Assembly (NCBI RefSeq): GCF_032193805.1
Contig: NZ_JAVBIK010000001.1
Span: 558,001 to 622,000, forward strand
DNA from: Rhodoferax potami
GTDB lineage: Bacteria > Pseudomonadota > Gammaproteobacteria > Burkholderiales > Burkholderiaceae_C
Reading direction: 5' to 3'
Length of the DNA: 64,000 nucleotides
Position numbers and translations under genes: made by a program. This document shows positions 9,244 to 19,165 of this stretch, one piece after another (within the stretch, counting starts at the first letter, position 1; each line of letters starts with the position of its first letter). Under the pieces are notes generated by a model. It worked only from the letters and a program-made list of their open reading frames with translations, did not search any database and had not been told where the DNA came from.

Positions 9244-9414
9244 ATGGCAGGCGTATTTGGTAAAGATCCCAACATGAAGCGAAAAGGTAGCCGGGAGGAG
9301 CTGGACCGCATCATGGGCGAGCGAGCCCGCAACAAAGAGGCTGCAGCAGCCCTGTTCCGGCTCAAAAAGCCGGCAGCTCCAGCCCCCCAAAAGACAGAGC
9401 CGCCCAAGGCCTGA
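9244..9414 (+). CDS. Small conserved-type basic protein, function unknown
   Basis: 56 residues, rich in Lys, Arg and Ala, beginning MAGVFGKDPNMKRKG and ending in a Pro/Lys tail (KPAAPAPQKTEPPKA). AAAGGA stands 10 bases before the ATG, which supports this start over an in-frame ATG at 9184. No family is recognised. The helical centre (SREELDRIMGERARNKEAAAALFRLK) could form a short amphipathic helix. Confidence 0.55.
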   Translation: MAGVFGKDPNMKRKGSREELDRIMGERARNKEAAAALFRLKKPAAPAPQKTEPPKA

Positions 9415-9528
9415 CCCTGCGCATCAAGCCGCCCCGAGCAACGCGCCCAGCTAATTTTGAAAGCACGGGTCGGCGGTCATCGGTTCTCGGCCATTCATTG
9501 GCTGACAAAGCAAGGTGAGTAAAAAATA

Positions 9529-9759
9529 ATGGATTGGGTACCAATCGTCTTTCTTGCGTTCAAGGTGCTGGTGTTCGGCACGGCCATGTTCTTTGCCATC
9601 AAGTGGCATTACGACCAAGGCAAGTCGAAGAAGGAGATGCGCGTGGTCGTGCGCACGAGTGCAGCGGTCATCGTGGTGTTCGTGCTCTTGGCCGTCGGCT
9701 TTGTGTTCGCCACGTTCACCTTTGCCAAATGGCTCGGCATGGATTTGAACTTGCCTTGA
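9529..9759 (+). CDS. Small two-helix membrane protein, function unknown
   Basis: 76 residues with two predicted membrane segments (about residues 4-23 and 43-67) separated by a short basic loop HYDQGKSKKEMR. Length, hydrophobicity and an isolated ATG with an AAGGTGAG-like upstream sequence suggest a real gene, but no family is recognised. Confidence 0.55.
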   Translation: MDWVPIVFLAFKVLVFGTAMFFAIKWHYDQGKSKKEMRVVVRTSAAVIVVFVLLAVGFVFATFTFAKWLGMDLNLP

Positions 9760-9937
9760 GGTAGAAAAGCGCCAACCCCTATCTCGGCCACCGAACCCAA
9801 TGGCTACTGAAATGGGTATGCGTCGCCGTCACAAGCACCTTTGCCAGCCTGCGTTAATGCCGTTAGCATAGAGACCAAGTGTTCAGCAGTAATGCCCTTA
9901 CTTCGCCGGAGCGCTTGTCCCCTTTTTGGAGTCGTCA

Positions 9938-11704
9938 ATGAAATTGCGCACCCAAGTACTTGGTCTCTGTTTCGCTGGTCTTCTGGTCAGTGTGGTGGTC
10001 GGTGGTGTGGCGCTCATGAACGGCCAAAACATCGGCAGTGCCTTCGATGAATCGATCAATACAAACCTCGTTTTAAGCAGAAGCCAGTCGGCTGACATGA
10101 TGCACGACGCTATTCGCGGAGATGTTCTGCTGGCGATCATGTCGGCCCAACAGGGCGACGCCAGTGGAGTAGCCCAAGCTGCCAAAGACCTGAAAGAGCA
10201 TGAGGAAGAGTTCCAAACCAACATGTCTCAAATGGCAGCTGCTCAGCTTTCACCAGAAGTTTCTGTAGAAATCAAAAAGTCTACGCCTCTGGTGACTGCC
10301 TACATTCAGCAAGCAGACAAGGTCATCACGCTAGCCCGGTCGGATGCTTCGGCGGCGGCTGCTCAGATGCAAGGTTTCAATGCAGCGTTCAAAGACCTTG
10401 AAGTAGCCATGGAACAGCAAAGTGATGCAGTGGCGAAAAATGTTGAACAGTTTTCGATAAACACCCAGAGACTCATTCAGCGTTCATCCATCGTGATCGC
10501 CAGTGTGTTGATCGTTGGCGCTGTTGGTTTTATTTTGTTCGGCCTGTGGCTCGCAGCCGTTATTTCCAAACCCATTGTTGGCGCAGTGTCTGTCGCCGAA
10601 AGAATTGCCAACGGGGACCTTACAGGCCACATTGATCCTAGTGGCAATGACGAGGCCATTCAGTTGCTGCAAACCATGGGCCGGATGCAAAACAGTTTCT
10701 CTGGGGTCGTCCAGTCAATAAAAACCGCTGCGGACTCGGTCTCCACCGCCAGCGCTGAGATTGCTCAGGGCAACCACGACCTCTCAGCCCGTACCGAGCA
10801 GCAAGCAAGTGCTCTGGAGCAAACAGCCGCTTCCATGGAAGAGTTGGGCTCCACGGTGAAACAGAACGCCGATAGCGCTCTTATGGCCAATCAATTGGCC
10901 AACCAGGCCAGCACAGTTGCAGTGCAAGGCGGAGACGTAGTGGGCCAAGTGGTTGAAACCATGAAGGGTATCAACGAATCTAGCCGCAAGATCGCCGACA
11001 TCATCAGCGTGATCGACGGTATCGCCTTTCAGACCAACATCTTGGCGTTGAACGCCGCTGTCGAAGCTGCACGGGCAGGCGAACAGGGACGTGGCTTTGC
11101 GGTTGTAGCCTCAGAGGTACGCAGTTTGGCTGGACGTAGCGCCGACGCTGCCAAGGAAATCAAAAGCCTTATCAACGCCAGCGTTGAACGTGTCGAGCAA
11201 GGCTCGATGCTGGTAGACAAAGCGGGTGAGACCATGACCGAGGTGGTGAGCTCCATACGCCGCGTGACAGACTTGATGGGCGAGATCAGCGCTGCTAGCA
11301 GCGAGCAATCGCAGGGGGTGTCGCAGATTGGAGAAGCCGTCGTGAACATGGATACGGCGACCCAGCAAAACGCCGCGCTGGTGGAAGAAATGGCTGCCGC
11401 GGCCGGAAGTCTCAAGGTGCAAGCTCAGGAGCTGGTGCAAGTCGTGGCGGTATTCAAGCTCGGTTCAAGCGAACTCGGTGCGGGGGCCACTACACGAAGT
11501 GCCCCACCCAGCCAAGGACAACCAGCACTGCGCAAACCCGCCGCTAAGGCACTGCTACATACCCAACGCACGGTTCCTACCGCTGCGGCTCAAACCGCGG
11601 GGCCAGCGCCTGCGAAGCTCAAGCCCCCGGCTGTACCTGCAAGGCCGGCAGCGCTTGCCGCAACTATCGCTAAAGGTGGCGATGATGACTGGGAAACCTT
11701 CTAG
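9938..11704 (+). CDS. Methyl-accepting chemotaxis protein with C-terminal CheR-type tether
   Basis: 588 residues. A short N-terminal membrane helix (about 6-28), a periplasmic helical sensor of about 155 residues, a second membrane helix (about 186-208), HAMP, then the signalling domain with the hairpin tip [33 protein letters not shown] variable Pro/Ala linker ends in DDDWETF, which matches the xWETF pentapeptide that recruits the methyltransferase CheR in high-abundance receptors. GGAG lies upstream of the ATG at 9938. The ligand cannot be predicted. Confidence 0.92.
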   Translation: MKLRTQVLGLCFAGLLVSVVVGGVALMNGQNIGSAFDESINTNLVLSRSQSADMMHDAIRGDVLLAIMSAQQGDASGVAQAAKDLKEHEEEFQTNMSQMAAAQLSPEVSVEIKKSTPLVTAYIQQADKVITLARSDASAAAAQMQGFNAAFKDLEVAMEQQSDAVAKNVEQFSINTQRLIQRSSIVIASVLIVGAVGFILFGLWLAAVISKPIVGAVSVAERIANGDLTGHIDPSGNDEAIQLLQTMGRMQNSFSGVVQSIKTAADSVSTASAEIAQGNHDLSARTEQQASALEQTAASMEELGSTVKQNADSALMANQLANQASTVAVQGGDVVGQVVETMKGINESSRKIADIISVIDGIAFQTNILALNAAVEAARAGEQGRGFAVVASEVRSLAGRSADAAKEIKSLINASVERVEQGSMLVDKAGETMTEVVSSIRRVTDLMGEISAASSEQSQGVSQIGEAVVNMDTATQQNAALVEEMAAAAGSLKVQAQELVQVVAVFKLGSSELGAGATTRSAPPSQGQPALRKPAAKALLHTQRTVPTAAAQTAGPAPAKLKPPAVPARPAALAATIAKGGDDDWETF

Positions 11705-11721
11705 CAAGCGAGCTCCCAGTC

Positions 11722-11871
11722 TCAGCGAGGCAGATTAACGTTGTTGAACGCAGACTCAAACCGTCCTTCGCGTTCCGCGGCGCGTTGAAACACAACACGC
11801 TGCACCGTGATTTCAACGGGAGTGGGCGTCTTGGCAAACAGGGACATGAACTCACCCACAAAGTCGTTCAT
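11722..11871 (-). CDS. Possible 49-residue small protein
   Basis: An ATG-initiated frame on the minus strand encodes MNDFVGEFMSLFAKTPTPV and on to a final NNVNLPR. The composition is protein-like (charged helix VQRVVFQRAAEREGRFESAFN), but no ribosome-binding site stands out and no family is recognised. It fills part of the gap between the chemoreceptor and the MFS gene; the remaining 11872-12031 shows nothing I can name. Confidence 0.35.
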   Translation of the reverse strand: MNDFVGEFMSLFAKTPTPVEITVQRVVFQRAAEREGRFESAFNNVNLPR

Positions 11872-12031
11872 AGCAATGTGACGCCCTGGCGCTCTTAAAA
11901 ATAAATCCCGCGGTGTAGCGGCTGGGCTTTACAAGCTATCGAAAGAGACCCGGAGCAGGCACTCTTTGATGCACGCTTTCGCAGGGCCACGATCGAGTTA
12001 AATAATTCAGCGGAATATCAAGCCGATATTC

Positions 12032-13300
12032 CTAATCTCCACCGATCGGTCTACGCCCTGTGCAGGCTGTCGCAGGGTGGTCCAAGCGCATGAGTGAAGG
12101 CGAGAGAAATCCCGCAAGACTGACTCCAGCGCCGAGTAGTCCAGCAATCACAAACAGTGCTCGCACGCCCACCAACTCACCCAAAGGCGTGAGCAACGCC
12201 AAGCCTACGGGCGCAGCCAGACCCATGATGCTGTTGAGCAACGAAAAAACGCGCCCTTGCATTTGATTGGGCACGATGCCCTGAAGCAATGCGACCAAGG
12301 GAGCATCTGCGAGCACAAAGGTGACGCCGCTGATAACCCACCAGGCAACCGCCACGCTGAACAATCTGCTGGGTGCCAGCGCAGTGAGCGCCATGGCAAG
12401 GCAAGACACGGAAAACCCCAGCAGAATCCACAGCATCGGCCTGCGAGGGGCCATTGCGGCCACGAGCAAGCCACCGAGCACCATTCCAATCCCCGAAAAA
12501 CCTTCCATCAAGGCCACGTGGGTTGCGCCGCCAGAGAAGTGTTCTTTCACCAACAGCGGTACCAGTGTAAATGCCGGCATCACAGATAGGACCACCACCG
12601 CAAGCAGGGCATAGAGTTGCCGCAGCCCGGGCGTTTTCCAGACCCAACCGACGCCATCCTGAAAATCACGCCAGACGTTTTGTGCTTTCCGATTGGCCTC
12701 AAGGGCTTGCGGAATTTTGAAGCACAGCAATGGCACGATTCCCAGCACAGCCGTAGCGACATCAATTGCCAGCGCCCAGCCTATCAGCATGGCACTGATG
12801 GCCAACGCTCCCAAGGGAGCGGCGAAGACTATCGTCAGACTTTGCAGTGCCTGGCTCAGTCCACCTGCGCGTATCAGATAGCTGGCAGGAACCAGCATGG
12901 CCACACTGGCCATCGCGGCGGGCGCCTGGAAAGCTTGCATGGCACTGCGAATGGCCATCATCGTGTAGATGTGCCAGAGTGCTACCTGTTCAGTCGCGAA
13001 CAGAATGATCAGCACAACCATACACAGCGCACTGACCGCATCTGCACTGATCATCAGCAGGCGCCGGCTGTAGCGATCCGCCAGGATGCCACCCAGCGGG
13101 CTGAGCAGGGCTTGGGGCAACATAGCTGCCAAACCCGCCACTGCCAGGGCCGACATGCTTCCCGTGGTATCGGTAATCCACCAGACCAGGACGAACTGCG
13201 TCAGTGCAGAGCCAATCAACGACAGCGACTGGCCGCCGAAGATGCTCCAGAACCTTAAACGCCAGTGCGGCCCCGGATCGATAGTTGAATTATTGAGCAT
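12032..13300 (-). CDS. MFS transporter, EntS/multidrug type
   Basis: 422 residues with about twelve membrane segments. The family signature DRYSRRLLMISADAVSA after the second helix matches the EntS-like branch of the major facilitator superfamily. The ATG at 13300 overlaps the end of the outer-membrane factor gene by 11 bases, so it is the last gene of the efflux operon. A proton-driven exporter beside an RND pump is unusual; it may deliver substrate to the periplasm for the tripartite pump. That cooperation is inferred. Confidence 0.82.
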   Translation of the reverse strand: MLNNSTIDPGPHWRLRFWSIFGGQSLSLIGSALTQFVLVWWITDTTGSMSALAVAGLAAMLPQALLSPLGGILADRYSRRLLMISADAVSALCMVVLIILFATEQVALWHIYTMMAIRSAMQAFQAPAAMASVAMLVPASYLIRAGGLSQALQSLTIVFAAPLGALAISAMLIGWALAIDVATAVLGIVPLLCFKIPQALEANRKAQNVWRDFQDGVGWVWKTPGLRQLYALLAVVVLSVMPAFTLVPLLVKEHFSGGATHVALMEGFSGIGMVLGGLLVAAMAPRRPMLWILLGFSVSCLAMALTALAPSRLFSVAVAWWVISGVTFVLADAPLVALLQGIVPNQMQGRVFSLLNSIMGLAAPVGLALLTPLGELVGVRALFVIAGLLGAGVSLAGFLSPSLMRLDHPATACTGRRPIGGD

Positions 13301-14711
13301 GGGACACCTCACTGGCATCACCAACCAAGCCGCCGCCCAGCGCCTTGTAGAGCGCGATAGCGTTTGCGAATGCATTGCGACGCAAGTCCAGCAGGGCCTG
13401 TCTTGCGGCATACAGTTGGCGCTGCGAATCCAGCAATTCCAGCCTACCTTCCAAGCCCGCGCGATAGCGCAAGGCAGACAGCTCGGTGCGACGCTGCGCG
13501 AGGGTGACCACGCGGGTTTGCGCCTCCACTTGGCGGCCATAGGTTTCCTGTCCGGCCAAGGCATCGGCGACTTCGCGGAATGCGGTCTGGATGGCTTTTT
13601 CGTACTCGACCACAGCACTGGATTTGCGCACTTCGGCAAGGCGCAACTCTGCGCGCAACTTTCCGCCCTGAAAGATGGGCAAGGTCAGTTGCGGTGCGAA
13701 TGTCCAGACGCGACTCCCAGCATCGAACAGGCTACTCGTGTTGGGGCTCGCGTAGCCCACGGATGTGGTCAATGACAAGCGTGGGAAGAATGCCGCCCTC
13801 GCCGCGCCAATGTCGGCATTGGCAGCTGTCAGGTTCTGTTCGGCCTGCAGAATATCTGGGCGTCGGAGTAGCAAATCAGACGGCAGACCTGCAGGCAACT
13901 GCGTCATCACCGCTTGATCACCCAAAGGCAATGGTGCGGGAAGATCCTCTTGGATCTCGGTACCAACCAACACATGCAAAGCGTTTCTGGCCTGCTTCAC
14001 CATACGCACGCGTGCTTCCACATCAGCCTTTGCACTTTCGACCTGTCCCTCGGCTTGGGCTACATCCAAACCGCTGTTCTGTTTAGCCTCCTTCAGCATG
14101 CGGACCAGTTCGAGCGACCGGCTCCAGTCAGCCAGTGTGCGTTCCGCCAGCTCCTGCTGTTCCTGTGCCAAGCGCTCCGCAAAATAGGCGTCCGCGACGG
14201 CACCAATCAGCGTGATTTGCGTGGCCCTGCGTCCGTGATCGCTTGCCAGGTAGCGAGCGAAAGCCGCTCTAGAAAGAGAGCGGACCCGACCGAATAAATC
14301 CACTTCGAAGGCGTTCAAGCCCAGGCTCACCCCGTACTGCTCCTGCACAGCTGTAGAAGTGGTTTGGCTTGATTCAACGATGGCGGTCGTGCGCTGACGC
14401 ACAGCCGTACCCGTCGCGTCAAACTCAGGTAAGCGCGATGCGTTCTGTATGCCGTATTGCACCCGCACAGCGTCAACATTCAGTGCTGCCATCCGCAGGT
14501 CGCGGTTGTTTTTGACCGCCAGCCCAATGAGGTGTTGCAAGCGCTTGTCGACGAACATCGAATGCCAATCCAGATCAGCCACAGGTGCGTGGGTCGATGC
14601 AAGCCCTGCATCCGGGAATTTGGGTGGAACGGGAGATGCCGGCTTGACCAGCTCGGGGATGAGCGAGCAAGCCGACAGGCACAAGACCAGTGGAAGTAGG
14701 AGTAAACGCAT
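13290..14711 (-). CDS. Efflux outer-membrane lipoprotein, NodT/OprM family
   Basis: 473 residues. A lipoprotein signal MRLLLLPLVLCLSACSLIPE places a lipidated Cys at residue 15. Two outer-membrane-efflux repeats follow, with LLLRRPDILQAEQNLTAANADIGAARAAFFPRLSL, the typical second-half motif. An in-frame ATG 33 bases upstream would hide the signal peptide and lies in the previous gene, so 14711 is preferred; it sits 4 bases after the RND stop. The protein forms the trimeric exit duct for the adjacent pump. Confidence 0.92.
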   Translation of the reverse strand: MRLLLLPLVLCLSACSLIPELVKPASPVPPKFPDAGLASTHAPVADLDWHSMFVDKRLQHLIGLAVKNNRDLRMAALNVDAVRVQYGIQNASRLPEFDATGTAVRQRTTAIVESSQTTSTAVQEQYGVSLGLNAFEVDLFGRVRSLSRAAFARYLASDHGRRATQITLIGAVADAYFAERLAQEQQELAERTLADWSRSLELVRMLKEAKQNSGLDVAQAEGQVESAKADVEARVRMVKQARNALHVLVGTEIQEDLPAPLPLGDQAVMTQLPAGLPSDLLLRRPDILQAEQNLTAANADIGAARAAFFPRLSLTTSVGYASPNTSSLFDAGSRVWTFAPQLTLPIFQGGKLRAELRLAEVRKSSAVVEYEKAIQTAFREVADALAGQETYGRQVEAQTRVVTLAQRRTELSALRYRAGLEGRLELLDSQRQLYAARQALLDLRRNAFANAIALYKALGGGLVGDASEVSHAQ

Positions 14712-14715
14712 GGAA

Positions 14716-17700
14716 TCAACTCTCTTGGGGTGGGGAAATCGCAATGGCTGCAGTGCGCCCTGCCCAGCGCTGTTTGATACGCTCCTGCCACCCCATCACA
14801 AACACAAAGAAAACGGGTACGAAGAAAATGGCCAACACGGTGGCAGCGATCACGCCGCCCAGTACACCGGTGCCGATCGCATGCTGGGTTTCAGCGCTGG
14901 CACCGCTAGCAATGACCAGCGGAACCACGCCCAAGCCAAAGGCCAATGAGGTCATCAGAATCGGACGTAGCCGCAGCCGCGCCGCTTCTACGGCAGACTC
15001 CACCAAGCCCTTACCCTGTTCGCGAAGCTGCTTGGCGAACTCGATGATCAAAATGGCATTCTTCGCCGACAGGCCGATCACCGTGATCATGCCGACCTTA
15101 AAGAACACATCATTCGGCAAGCCGCGCAGCATCACAGCAGCGACTGCACCGATCAACCCGAGCGGTACGACCAGCATCACGGACAACGGAATCGTCCAGC
15201 TCTCGTAGAGTGCGGCAAGCACCAGGAACACCACAAGCATCGACAGAGCCATCAGCATGGGCGCTTGCGAAGCAGATTGCCGCTCTTGCAGCGATTGCCC
15301 CGTCCAGGCCACCGCAAAGCCCGGTGGCAGCTGTTGCGCCAGCCGCTCCATCTCTGCCATGGCGGCACCACTGGATACGCCGGGGCCAGCATTTCCTGAA
15401 AGGCGCATCGATGGAAACCCCTGGAAGCGCACCATTTGTACCGGCGTTTCATTCCACACGGGTCGCACAAGTTCTGACAGGGGAACCATGCCACCGCGGG
15501 CGTTGCGCACGTGCAGTTTGAGCACCTGGTCGATCTGCATGCGTGCCGGAGCATCGGCCTGAATGATGATTTGCTGCATGCGCCCGGCATTGGGGAAATC
15601 GCCCACATACGTCGATCCCATGGCTGTAGACAGCATCTCACTGATGCCTGTGAACGGGACGCCCAGTGCCTCGGCTTTTAGCCTGTCAATGTCCAGGCGG
15701 ATGCTGGTGCCTGTCGGCAGGCCGTATGGATAGACCCCATTGACGATTTTGCTTTGCGCGGCCAAGCCCAGCAGCTGCGATTGGGCCGCCAGCAGTGCGG
15801 GATAGCCCCGGTTTGCGCGATCCAACAATTGCATAGTGAAACCAGAACTGGTGCCCAACTCGTCAATGGCCGGTGGCAGCATGTTCATCGCCGTTCCTTC
15901 GTTGAGACTAGCCATCGCCTCCTGCGTTAGCGCGGCTTCACTTTGGGAAGTCGTTCCATTGCGCTCTTTCCAGTCCTTCAACACGGTAAAAGCCATTGCG
16001 GTGTTGGCACCGGAACCCGAGAAGCCGAAGCCCAGAATGGACATGCTGGACTGGATGCTGGGGCGCGATGCAATGTAGGTTTCGTATTTCTTGACTGCTT
16101 CGAGCGTGCGTTCCGCGGTGGCGTCCGCAGGCAGCTGGATTGCGGTCATGAAATACCCTTGGTCCTCTTCCGGGAGGAACGAGGAGGGCAACTTCTGCAA
16201 GAGCACCCCCAGCACCGCGACGATCACCATGAGCGCCAGCATGATCGGCCCTGTGCGTTTAACCAGTCGCTCAACACGCGTTTCGTACGTGCGGGTCAGG
16301 CTGTTGAAACGCCGGTTGAACCAACCGAAGAAGCCTCCTTTGTGGTGATGGCTGGGGTCCACCGGCTTTAACAAGGTAGCGCACAGCGCTGGCGTCAGCG
16401 TCAGTGCCAGAAAGGCCGAGAACAGGATGGACACAGCCATGGACAACGTGAACTGTTGGTAGATCACGCCCACCGAACCGCTGGCCAGCGCCATGGGTAT
16501 GAACACGGCAGTCAGCACCAGGGTGATGCCGATCACAGCGCCGGATATCTCCTTCATGGCTTTGATCGTGGCGTCCTTCGGACCCAATCTTTCCGTAGTC
16601 ATGAGGCGCTCGACGTTCTCCACGACGACGATGGCGTCATCGACGATGATCCCGACGGCCAACACCATGCCAAACATAGTGAGCACATTGATCGAAAAGC
16701 CTGACGCCAGCATCACCGCAAAGGTACCCAGCAGCGCGATTGGCGCAACGATGGCTGGAATCAGCGTGTAGCGGATGTTTTGCAGAAACACCAGCATCAC
16801 CAGAAATACCAGTGCCATGGCTTCCATCAGCGTATGCACCACCTTTTCGATGGAGATGGTGACAAACGGAGCCGTGTTGAAAGGGACCGAGTAGCTCATC
16901 CCTTTGGGCATCGAGCGGCTGAGTTCGGCCAGGCGGTCCTGTACGCCTTTGGCTGTCCGAACGGCATTGGCGCCGGGCGCCAACTGCACCGCCGCAGAGG
17001 TAGATACCTTGCCGTTTTCGCGGTTGGAAAACCCGTAAGACTGGGCACCGAGTTCAACGCGGGCCACGTCGGCGAGCACGACCTTGGAGCCGTCTGCATT
17101 GGCGCGCAAGACCACGCTGCCGAATTCCTGGGGCGTACTCAACTGCCCCTGCACGGTCAGGGGAACAGTAACGCGCTGCCCCGGCAGGGCCGGTGATGCG
17201 CCCACACTGCCAGGTGCAATCTGCGCGTTCTGCTGAACAATGGCCGAGCTCAGGTCGCCCATGGACAGTCCGTAGCTGATCATCTTGGCAGGATCAACCC
17301 AGATGCGCATGGCCTGCTCGGCGCCGAACAATTGCACCTTGCCCACGCCCGGAATGAGCCGCAGCTCCTCGATCAGGTTGCGCGCCATGTAGTCGCTGAG
17401 CTCGGTTTCGCTGTAGCGACCATCGTCAGACTTCAGGCCCACAATCATCAGGAAGCCTGACGACGCAGACTCCACCGTCAACCCGTTCTGGCGCACCACC
17501 TGCGGCAGGCGCGCTTCGATGGTCTTGAGCTTGTTCTGCACATCGACCTGCGCCAACTCCGGATTCGTGCCGGGCTTAAACGTGGCTGTAATGGAGGCCG
17601 AACCCGAGGCGTCGGCCGAGGACTCGAAGTACAGCAGGTTCTTGACGCTAGGCAGTTCGCGCTCAATCAAGCTGAGCACAGCGTCATTCATGGTCTGGGG

Positions 17701-17859
17701 CGTGGCACCCGGGAAGCTGGCACTGATACTGACCGATGGAGGTGCTACCGACGGATAGCGGGCGATGGGTAACTGCGGAATGGCAAGCACCCCCAGCAGG
17801 ATGATGAACAATGCGATCACCCAGGCAAACACGGGGCGTTGGACAAAAAATTGGGACAT
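14716..17859 (-). CDS. RND multidrug efflux permease, AcrB/MexB (HAE1) type
   Basis: 1047 residues, the normal length. It starts MSQFFVQRPVFAWVIALFI with the first membrane helix; two large periplasmic loops follow helices 1 and 7. GIIVDDAIVVVENVERLM in helix 4 carries the Asp-Asp proton relay, and GFSGSGANTAMAFTVLKDW is typical of HAE1 pumps. It exports lipophilic drugs or toxic metabolites from the periplasm. It sits between its adaptor (18 bases upstream) and outer-membrane gene. A second AcrAB-type system begins at 62364. Confidence 0.95.
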   Translation of the reverse strand: MSQFFVQRPVFAWVIALFIILLGVLAIPQLPIARYPSVAPPSVSISASFPGATPQTMNDAVLSLIERELPSVKNLLYFESSADASGSASITATFKPGTNPELAQVDVQNKLKTIEARLPQVVRQNGLTVESASSGFLMIVGLKSDDGRYSETELSDYMARNLIEELRLIPGVGKVQLFGAEQAMRIWVDPAKMISYGLSMGDLSSAIVQQNAQIAPGSVGASPALPGQRVTVPLTVQGQLSTPQEFGSVVLRANADGSKVVLADVARVELGAQSYGFSNRENGKVSTSAAVQLAPGANAVRTAKGVQDRLAELSRSMPKGMSYSVPFNTAPFVTISIEKVVHTLMEAMALVFLVMLVFLQNIRYTLIPAIVAPIALLGTFAVMLASGFSINVLTMFGMVLAVGIIVDDAIVVVENVERLMTTERLGPKDATIKAMKEISGAVIGITLVLTAVFIPMALASGSVGVIYQQFTLSMAVSILFSAFLALTLTPALCATLLKPVDPSHHHKGGFFGWFNRRFNSLTRTYETRVERLVKRTGPIMLALMVIVAVLGVLLQKLPSSFLPEEDQGYFMTAIQLPADATAERTLEAVKKYETYIASRPSIQSSMSILGFGFSGSGANTAMAFTVLKDWKERNGTTSQSEAALTQEAMASLNEGTAMNMLPPAIDELGTSSGFTMQLLDRANRGYPALLAAQSQLLGLAAQSKIVNGVYPYGLPTGTSIRLDIDRLKAEALGVPFTGISEMLSTAMGSTYVGDFPNAGRMQQIIIQADAPARMQIDQVLKLHVRNARGGMVPLSELVRPVWNETPVQMVRFQGFPSMRLSGNAGPGVSSGAAMAEMERLAQQLPPGFAVAWTGQSLQERQSASQAPMLMALSMLVVFLVLAALYESWTIPLSVMLVVPLGLIGAVAAVMLRGLPNDVFFKVGMITVIGLSAKNAILIIEFAKQLREQGKGLVESAVEAARLRLRPILMTSLAFGLGVVPLVIASGASAETQHAIGTGVLGGVIAATVLAIFFVPVFFVFVMGWQERIKQRWAGRTAAIAISPPQES

Positions 17860-17877
17860 GGAAAGTCTCCTGCCAAC

Positions 17878-19038
17878 TCAACGCAAGGCCGAGACGGAAG
17901 CCGCAACGGGCGCTTGCCACTCGCGCGCACTGACGCTGGCACCCGTAGATAAACGCTCCATGCCCTCCACAACGACAGACTGACCAGCACTCAGCCCCGA
18001 GCGGACGCGGTAACTGCGTCCTACCAGTTCACCCAGCTCGATCGCACTCAGCCGCGCAGTCCCCGAAGTGTCGATCGTCCAGACCTGCGGCTGGCCACCG
18101 ACCCGAACCACCGCCTGTTGCGGCACGGTCAGCGCCGTGTCATAGCTTTGTCGGACCACGCGCGCACGGACAAACATGCCTGGCAGGAGTTCGCGTTCGG
18201 GGTTGTCCACTAGCACCCTCAAAAGCACATCGCCGGTACCAGCATCGACGTTAACGCCAGAGAACAGAATGCGCCCTTTTGCGCCATAGAGAGTGCCGTC
18301 GCCGCGAAGTACAGCGACTTGTAGGCCGCTGCCCTTACCCGCGTTCTGGGTTGACAGCATTTCATGCATGGACTCCAAGGACGACGCTGGACGGCGAACA
18401 TCCACGTAGACCTGGTCAATCTGCTGAACCCGCGCCATTGGGTTGCTATCACCGCTGTTCACCAGGGTGCCTTCGGTGATCAGGGCTTGATCGATGCGCC
18501 CGGAAATAGGCGCTTCTACCGTGGAAAACTTCAAGTCGAGCTGGCGGCGCGCCAGTGTGGCACGCGCTTGCGCCACATCCGCGGCGGATTGGTCGCGCAG
18601 AGACGCTGCGTCGTCATAGGTTTGGCGACTGATGGCGTCCGCGTCCAGCAGAGGTTGCAGTCGGTTGGTTTGCACCTGGGCACGTGCGAAAGCCACTTCA
18701 GCCCGTTGCAAGGCGGCCGCAGCCGTATCGGTCTCGGCGCGAAACGGTGCCGGGTTGATCTGGAACAGCGCTTGCCCGGCGCGTACCTCTGTACCTTGCT
18801 CGAACAGGCGGCGCTGTACGATGCCACTCACTTGCGGCCGAATCTCCGCCACACGTAAAGCAACAACACGGCCAGGCAAATCTTCGGTGATATCCAGGTG
18901 CGACGGCGCCATGGTCATCACGGACACTTGCACCGGAGCAGGAGCCATGTCTTGCGGCTCAGACTTCCCACACGCTGCAAGTGTTGCCACCAACAGAACC
19001 GCCAACCCCTCACGCTGAAACACTTGTTTGATCTTCAC
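17878..19038 (-). CDS. RND efflux periplasmic adaptor lipoprotein
   Basis: 386 residues from a GTG at 19038, preceded by GGAGAG; a longer ATG frame would overlap the divergent regulator and mask the lipoprotein signal. VLLVATLAACGKSEP gives a lipidated Cys. Barrel-sandwich hybrid (LPGRVVALRVAEIRPQVSGIV), alpha-helical hairpin (about 100-165) and beta-barrel segments follow as in AcrA/MexA. It bridges the RND pump to the outer-membrane channel. It is the first gene of the operon, transcribed away from the two-component system. Confidence 0.92.
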   Translation of the reverse strand: MKIKQVFQREGLAVLLVATLAACGKSEPQDMAPAPVQVSVMTMAPSHLDITEDLPGRVVALRVAEIRPQVSGIVQRRLFEQGTEVRAGQALFQINPAPFRAETDTAAAALQRAEVAFARAQVQTNRLQPLLDADAISRQTYDDAASLRDQSAADVAQARATLARRQLDLKFSTVEAPISGRIDQALITEGTLVNSGDSNPMARVQQIDQVYVDVRRPASSLESMHEMLSTQNAGKGSGLQVAVLRGDGTLYGAKGRILFSGVNVDAGTGDVLLRVLVDNPERELLPGMFVRARVVRQSYDTALTVPQQAVVRVGGQPQVWTIDTSGTARLSAIELGELVGRSYRVRSGLSAGQSVVVEGMERLSTGASVSAREWQAPVAASVSALR

Positions 19039-19097
19039 GAAACTCTCCAATACACAGACCGTCAGAGCGGCATGCGGGTCGGATTTTTCTCGTCTTC

Positions 19098-19139
19098 GAT
19101 GGGGGTTGCGCCACGCTATGATGGAGATTCGATGGAGAT
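19098..19139. promoter_or_regulatory. Phased GATGG direct repeats between efflux operon and regulator
   Basis: GATGG occurs at 19098, 19120 and 19131, that is at 22- and 11-base spacing; the last two extend to identical GATGGAGAT. They lie upstream of the adaptor GTG and just before the response-regulator ATG (19166). OmpR-type regulators bind direct repeats at about 10-11-base spacing, so this is a candidate site. Binding is inferred. Confidence 0.45.
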
Positions 19140-19165
19140 GTGAAATAGATGGGTAAACCGCAGCC

